From: Acidimicrobiales bacterium
Lineage (GTDB): Bacteria; Actinomycetota; Acidimicrobiia; Acidimicrobiales; RAAP-2
Reading direction: 5' to 3'
Assembly: GCA_017882985.1 (NCBI GenBank)
Contig: JADGOK010000003.1
Coordinates: 1 to 11,658 of the forward strand
DNA: 11,658 nt
This document shows, piece by piece, positions 9,034 to 11,658 of this stretch (its first letter is position 1; each line of letters begins with the position of its first letter). The notes beneath the pieces are model-generated. The model saw nothing but the letters and a program-made list of their open reading frames with translations, was not told the origin of the DNA and ran no database searches. A program made the position numbers and the translations under genes.

Positions 9034-9465
9034 GTGGCGACGCTGAAGGTTGAGATCGTCACGCCCGAGGCGGCCCTGTGGGTGGGTGAGGCGCAGGCGC
9101 TGATCGCGCGCTCCTCCGACGGCGACTTTACGATCCTGCCCGAGCACACCGCGACGGTCGGCGACATCGTGCCGGGCATCGTGCGCGTGGAGACGAGCGA
9201 GGGTGAGGTGGCCTTCGCGGTGCACGGCGGCTACTTCCAGGTCGAGACGAGCCTCAGTGAAGGCTGGACGAACGTGACCGTGCTCGCCGGCGTCGCCGAG
9301 AAGACCACTGACATTGACGTCGCGAGGGCCGAAGCGTCCAAGGGTCGCGCCGAAGCGGCGCTCGGCGCCTCAGCGCGCGGCGAGTCCGACGACACGCCCG
9401 CGCACCTGGTGGCCCAAGCCGCGCTCGAGCGGGCGGAACTGCGACTGCGCGCCGCGACCCGCTAG
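9034..9465 (+). CDS. atpC: F1Fo ATP synthase subunit epsilon
   Basis: Epsilon (143 residues) binds gamma at the foot of the rotor and can inhibit ATP hydrolysis through its C-terminal helices. The N-terminal beta-sandwich is recognisable from KVEIVTPEAALWVGEAQAL, GDFTILPEH and HGGYFQVETS. The C-terminal part (about 95–143) is Ala/Glu/Arg-rich and helical (DIDVARAEASKGRAEAAL, then ALERAELRLRAATR). A short polar linker (GESDDTP) sits between the two helices. The domain is full length and so could act as a brake. GTG 9034 is three bases after the atpD stop, with a weak GAAGAG upstream. It is the last gene of the cluster and converges on the CBS gene; its TAG lies in the shared terminator hairpin. 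Confidence 0.95.
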   Translation: MATLKVEIVTPEAALWVGEAQALIARSSDGDFTILPEHTATVGDIVPGIVRVETSEGEVAFAVHGGYFQVETSLSEGWTNVTVLAGVAEKTTDIDVARAEASKGRAEAALGASARGESDDTPAHLVAQAALERAELRLRAATR

Positions 9466-9477
9466 CTTCCTAGCGGG
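9458..9477. terminator. Hairpin shared by convergent atpC and the CBS gene, containing both stop codons
   Basis: CCCGCTAG (9458–9465), loop CTTC (9466–9469) and CTAGCGGG (9470–9477) form a perfect 8-bp stem with a four-base loop. The TAG of atpC is the last three bases of the left arm, and the TAG of the minus-strand CBS gene is read from the first three bases of the right arm. No T-run follows on either strand, so it is not a classical intrinsic terminator. Hairpins without a U-tract are often proposed as terminators or 3' end stabilisers in actinobacteria. The symmetric position suggests it serves both transcripts. The structure is read directly; termination is inferred. Confidence 0.65.
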
Positions 9478-9901
9478 CTGAGACGTAGTCGAGCAGGTCC
9501 TGCTTCTCGTGTTCGAGTTCGTCGAAACGAGCCTTCACGACGTCCCCGATGGACACCAGGCCCACCAGTTGATCACCGTTCACGACCGGCACGTGTCGGA
9601 TGTGCTTGGTCGTCATGAGGCCCATGAGGTCAGTGACCGACGTCGACTCTTCGCACGTGGTGACCTCCGAGGACATCAGGTCAGCGACCCTCAGCTCCAA
9701 CGCCGCCGCCCCGGATTCGGCCAGGGCGCGTACGACGTCGCGTTCGCTGAAGATACCGGTCAGGGGGGCGTTCAGACCGGTAACGATGAGGGCCCCGATC
9801 CCGTGTTCCTTGAGCATTTGCAGAGCGTCGGACACCGAACGCTCCTGGGAGATGGTGGCGACTTCGTGGCCCTTGGTCGCCAGAAGATTCGAGACACGCA
9901 T
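9470..9901 (-). CDS. Stand-alone two-CBS-domain protein
   Basis: This 143-residue soluble protein consists of two CBS domains (about 7–62 and 72–129), a Bateman module that usually binds adenine nucleotides or related ligands. Both copies carry the family's G-h-h-S-x-x-D ligand motif: GIFSERD (49–55) and GLVSIGD (114–120). A charged helix follows (KARFDELEHEKQDLLDYVSAR). No other domain is attached, so the effector, if any, is another protein. ATG 9901 is chosen because AAGGAGGT sits five bases upstream; a longer start at 9925 would place this site inside the gene. It follows glpX on the same strand by 95 bp and may be co-transcribed with it. A role in energy sensing is suggested by the family and by the atp and glpX neighbours, but is unproven; its target is unknown. 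Confidence 0.92.
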   Translation of the reverse strand: MRVSNLLATKGHEVATISQERSVSDALQMLKEHGIGALIVTGLNAPLTGIFSERDVVRALAESGAAALELRVADLMSSEVTTCEESTSVTDLMGLMTTKHIRHVPVVNGDQLVGLVSIGDVVKARFDELEHEKQDLLDYVSAR

Positions 9902-9906
9902 GACGC

Positions 9907-9914
9907 ACCTCCTT
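9907..9914 (-). promoter_or_regulatory. Perfect ribosome-binding site of the CBS gene
   Basis: On the minus strand AAGGAGGT lies five bases before ATG 9901, a full match to the 16S rRNA 3' end. It decides the start over an upstream in-frame codon at 9925. Confidence 0.85.
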
Positions 9915-9915
9915 G

Positions 9916-9968
9916 GTAAGCGCACTCCGCGCGGGAGTCCTTCGGGCTCTTAGGCGGACCTTACGCCT
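9916..9968. other. Possible structured leader between glpX and the CBS gene
   Basis: Several short complementary segments fall in this 95-bp gap: ACTCC–GCGCG–GGAGT (9924–9938), AGGCG–GACCTTA–CGCCT (9952–9968), and a longer-range pair GTAAG (9916–9920) with CTTAC (9960–9964). The last two overlap and are mutually exclusive. They could be a glpX terminator or part of the CBS-gene leader. Stems of only five base pairs are weak evidence. Confidence 0.3.
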
Positions 9969-9996
9969 CGAACCATAGGTTTGCAATAAGAGTGGG

Positions 9997-10986
9997 TTAA
10001 AACCCTGCCGTAGTGAACTCTTGGAGCTTGTTGTGACGGTGGAAGGTCTCGATCGTGCGCACGGTGCCCGAACGCGAGCGAACGACGAGTGATTGGGTCG
10101 TGGCACCGAAATCCGTGAATCGCACGCCGCGCAGGAAGTCGCCGTCGGTAATGGCGGTCGCGGAGAAGGAGCAGTTGTCACTCGCGACGAGGTCGTCGGT
10201 CGAGAGCACGCGAGTGAAGTCGTAGCCGAGCGCTTCGGCGTCGATGCGCTCCTGCTCGTTGCGCGGGTGCAGAACGCCCTGGATCTCGCCGCCGAGACCC
10301 TTCAGTGCGGCCGCGGCGATGACCCCTTCGGGTGTGCCGCCGATGCCGAGGAGAATGTCGGCGCCTGAATTGGGCCACCCGGTCGCGATGGCGCCGGCGA
10401 CGTCGCCGTCGGAGATCGAGAGCACGCGCGCTCCCGCTTCTCGAACCTCCGCGACGAGGTCGGCGTGACGAGGTCGGTCGAGGATCACGACGCCGAGTTC
10501 TTGGACCGGCTTCTTCAGTCGCTTGGACAACTCTTGGAGATTCTCCGTGACGCTCGCGTTGATGTCCACGGCGCCCCGTCCGCGTGGTCCCACGGCGATC
10601 TTCTTCATGTAGACGACCGGACCGGGGTTGAACATCGAGCCGCGTTCGCTCAACGCGATCACCGCGAGCGCGCCGTTTCGCCCGGCCGCGGTCAACGTCG
10701 TGCCGTCCACGGGATCAACGGCGACGTCGACCTTCGGCGGACGGCCGTTGCCGATATGTTCGCCGTTGTACAGCATCGGTGCTTCGTCCTTCTCGCCCTC
10801 TCCAATGACGACGACGCCGTCCATCGCGATCCCGCCGAGAACGAAACGCATCGCGTCAACGGCGGCGCCGTCGGCGGCGTTCTTGTCACCGCGTCCGGCC
10901 CAGCGCGCCGCGGCGATGGCCGCCGCCTCGGTCACGCGAATCATCTCGAGGGCGATATTGCGGTCGGGCCGCGAGGGTGGCTGCAC
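9997..10986 (-). CDS. glpX: Class II fructose-1,6-bisphosphatase (GlpX type)
   Basis: This enzyme hydrolyses fructose-1,6-bisphosphate to fructose-6-phosphate, the committed gluconeogenic step, in the cytoplasm. At 329 residues it has the usual GlpX length. Metal-site residues align with those of E. coli GlpX: Asp39 in [12 protein letters not shown], Glu63 in [12 protein letters not shown], Asp91 in DPVDGTT, and Glu220 in [26 protein letters not shown] and the C-terminal [12 protein letters not shown] are also typical. In some bacteria GlpX also acts on sedoheptulose bisphosphate; that cannot be judged here. GTG 10986 gives the usual short lead before [13 protein letters not shown]; Met15 is an alternative but would trim the conserved first helix. 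No ribosome-binding site is seen, but a promoter-like pair sits six bases upstream, suggesting a leaderless message. It is divergent from murA. As I recall, GlpX is the main bisphosphatase in mycobacteria. Confidence 0.96.
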   Translation of the reverse strand: MQPPSRPDRNIALEMIRVTEAAAIAAARWAGRGDKNAADGAAVDAMRFVLGGIAMDGVVVIGEGEKDEAPMLYNGEHIGNGRPPKVDVAVDPVDGTTLTAAGRNGALAVIALSERGSMFNPGPVVYMKKIAVGPRGRGAVDINASVTENLQELSKRLKKPVQELGVVILDRPRHADLVAEVREAGARVLSISDGDVAGAIATGWPNSGADILLGIGGTPEGVIAAAALKGLGGEIQGVLHPRNEQERIDAEALGYDFTRVLSTDDLVASDNCSFSATAITDGDFLRGVRFTDFGATTQSLVVRSRSGTVRTIETFHRHNKLQEFTTAGF

Positions 10987-10992
10987 GCTCGC

Positions 10993-11021
10993 AGCGTACT
11001 AGCCCGTTCAGCGCGTGTCCG
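10993..11021 (-). promoter_or_regulatory. Probable glpX promoter giving a leaderless mRNA
   Basis: Read on the minus strand: CGGACA (11021–11016), a 17-bp spacer, TACGCT (10998–10993), six bases, then GTG 10986. TACGCT fits the actinobacterial TAnnnT -10 element, and CGGACA shares GACA with the -35 consensus. Transcription from the first base of GTG would give a leaderless message, in keeping with the lack of a ribosome-binding site. Confidence 0.5.
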
Positions 11022-11055
11022 GCGTCGGCCGTCGTGGTGATTTGCTCTGACGAGC

Positions 11056-11061
11056 CATACT
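11056..11061 (+). promoter_or_regulatory. Possible murA -10 element
   Basis: CATACT matches TATAAT at four of six positions and ends six bases before GTG 11068, the same spacing as the glpX -10. No convincing -35 is seen at 16–18 bp upstream. The GAGGA at 11063–11067 directly touches the start codon, so it is too close to act as a normal ribosome-binding site. Confidence 0.35.
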
Positions 11062-11067
11062 TGAGGA

Positions 11068-11658
11068 GTGAATTCTCTCGTCATAAAGCCCGCCGGACCT
11101 CTCGCGGGCGACGTGCAGGCCTTTGGAGCGAAGAACGCGGTGCTGAAGCAGATGGCCGCCTGCCTCTTGGCGACGGGACGTCACCACCTCACGAACGTGC
11201 CGCACATCAGTGACGTGAACGTGATGGTCGAACTCCTCGTGGCCCTCGGATGCTCGGTGGAGCGGCCCTTCGAACACGAGTTGTTCGTCACCGTGCCCGA
11301 GGCCCACGACCTGCATCCGGTGGCGCCGGCGCACCTCTTCGAGTCGATGCGCGCCTCGATCGTGGTGCTCGGACCGTTGCTGGCGCGCTGCGGCGAGGCG
11401 AACATGGCGTTGCCCGGCGGTGACGACTTCGGCCAGCGACCGATCAATTTTCACACCGACGGACTCTCGGCGATGGGCGCGACGTTTCAGAACGACCCCC
11501 ACTCGATTCACGCGACGACCGCACGACCCCGACTCGGCGCGACGCGCATCACGCTCGAATACCCGAGTCACACCGCGACCGACAACCTCATGATGGCCTG
11601 CGTGCTCGCCGACGGACGATCGGTGATCGACAACGCCGCGCGCGAACCCGAGGTCGAG
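11068..11658 (+). CDS. murA: UDP-N-acetylglucosamine 1-carboxyvinyltransferase, 5' part (3' end outside the window)
   Basis: MurA adds enolpyruvate from PEP to UDP-GlcNAc, the first committed step of peptidoglycan synthesis, in the cytoplasm. The first 197 of about 420 residues are visible, and the frame is open to the window edge. The substrate-binding Lys22-Asn23 lie in FGAKNAVLKQMAACLLA. MRASIVVLGPLLARCG and the active-site loop LPGGDDFGQRP follow, with Arg124 equivalent to E. coli Arg120. The usual catalytic Cys115 is Asp119 here. M. tuberculosis and some other bacteria also have Asp at this position; such enzymes are active and insensitive to fosfomycin. EPSP synthase (AroA) is a relative, but the GAKN start and GG-x-x-x-G-x-RP loop are MurA-like. 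GTG 11068 is the first possible start after an in-frame stop (11062–11064). In mycobacteria murA also lies a few genes beyond atpC. Confidence 0.93.
   Translation, partial: MNSLVIKPAGPLAGDVQAFGAKNAVLKQMAACLLATGRHHLTNVPHISDVNVMVELLVALGCSVERPFEHELFVTVPEAHDLHPVAPAHLFESMRASIVVLGPLLARCGEANMALPGGDDFGQRPINFHTDGLSAMGATFQNDPHSIHATTARPRLGATRITLEYPSHTATDNLMMACVLADGRSVIDNAAREPEVE

Noticed and set aside
11008..11571. A 187-codon minus-strand open frame opposite murA
   Set aside because: It runs antisense through the conserved MurA active-site region and into the promoter spacer; the translation is Arg/His-rich without motifs.

Overview
This G+C-rich window comes from an actinobacterium (Actinomycetota), probably outside the mycobacteria and possibly from Acidimicrobiia; the class is a guess. 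The clues are a glyA–wecA–atp neighbourhood, a c subunit close to the mycobacterial type, an enlarged delta subunit, a MurA with Asp at the usual catalytic Cys position, and many GTG starts. It is core chromosome. I see no mobile element, CRISPR array, tRNA, rRNA or phage gene, and no previously undescribed multigene system.

Layout, plus strand, 1–9465: the 3' part of glyA (serine hydroxymethyltransferase), a WecA/TagO-type polyprenyl-phosphate glycosyl-1-phosphate transferase, two small membrane accessory genes (AtpZ-like and AtpI-like), then all eight F1Fo ATP synthase genes in the usual order: atpB (a), atpE (c), atpF (b), atpH (delta), atpA (alpha), atpG (gamma), atpD (beta) and atpC (epsilon). 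Genes are nearly contiguous. GTGA overlaps join wecA to atpZ and atpI to atpB, so one long transcript is likely. The atp genes encode a complete proton-driven ATP synthase. The upstream genes supply one-carbon units and begin cell-envelope polymer synthesis.

Layout, minus strand, 10986–9470: glpX (class II fructose-1,6-bisphosphatase) followed by a small two-CBS-domain protein. The CBS gene converges on atpC with only 4 bp between the two stop codons, and a perfect 8-bp hairpin contains both stops. Plus strand from 11068: the 5' part of murA, divergent from glpX across an 81-bp spacer where both GTG starts look leaderless. No stretch over 300 bases lacks a gene.

The points most worth a second look are the internal duplication in the delta subunit (a constant 116-residue offset), the convergent hairpin carrying both stop codons, the Cys-to-Asp MurA (predicted fosfomycin-insensitive), Met at the bedaquiline-contact position of subunit c, and the mirrored leaderless-type starts of glpX and murA.
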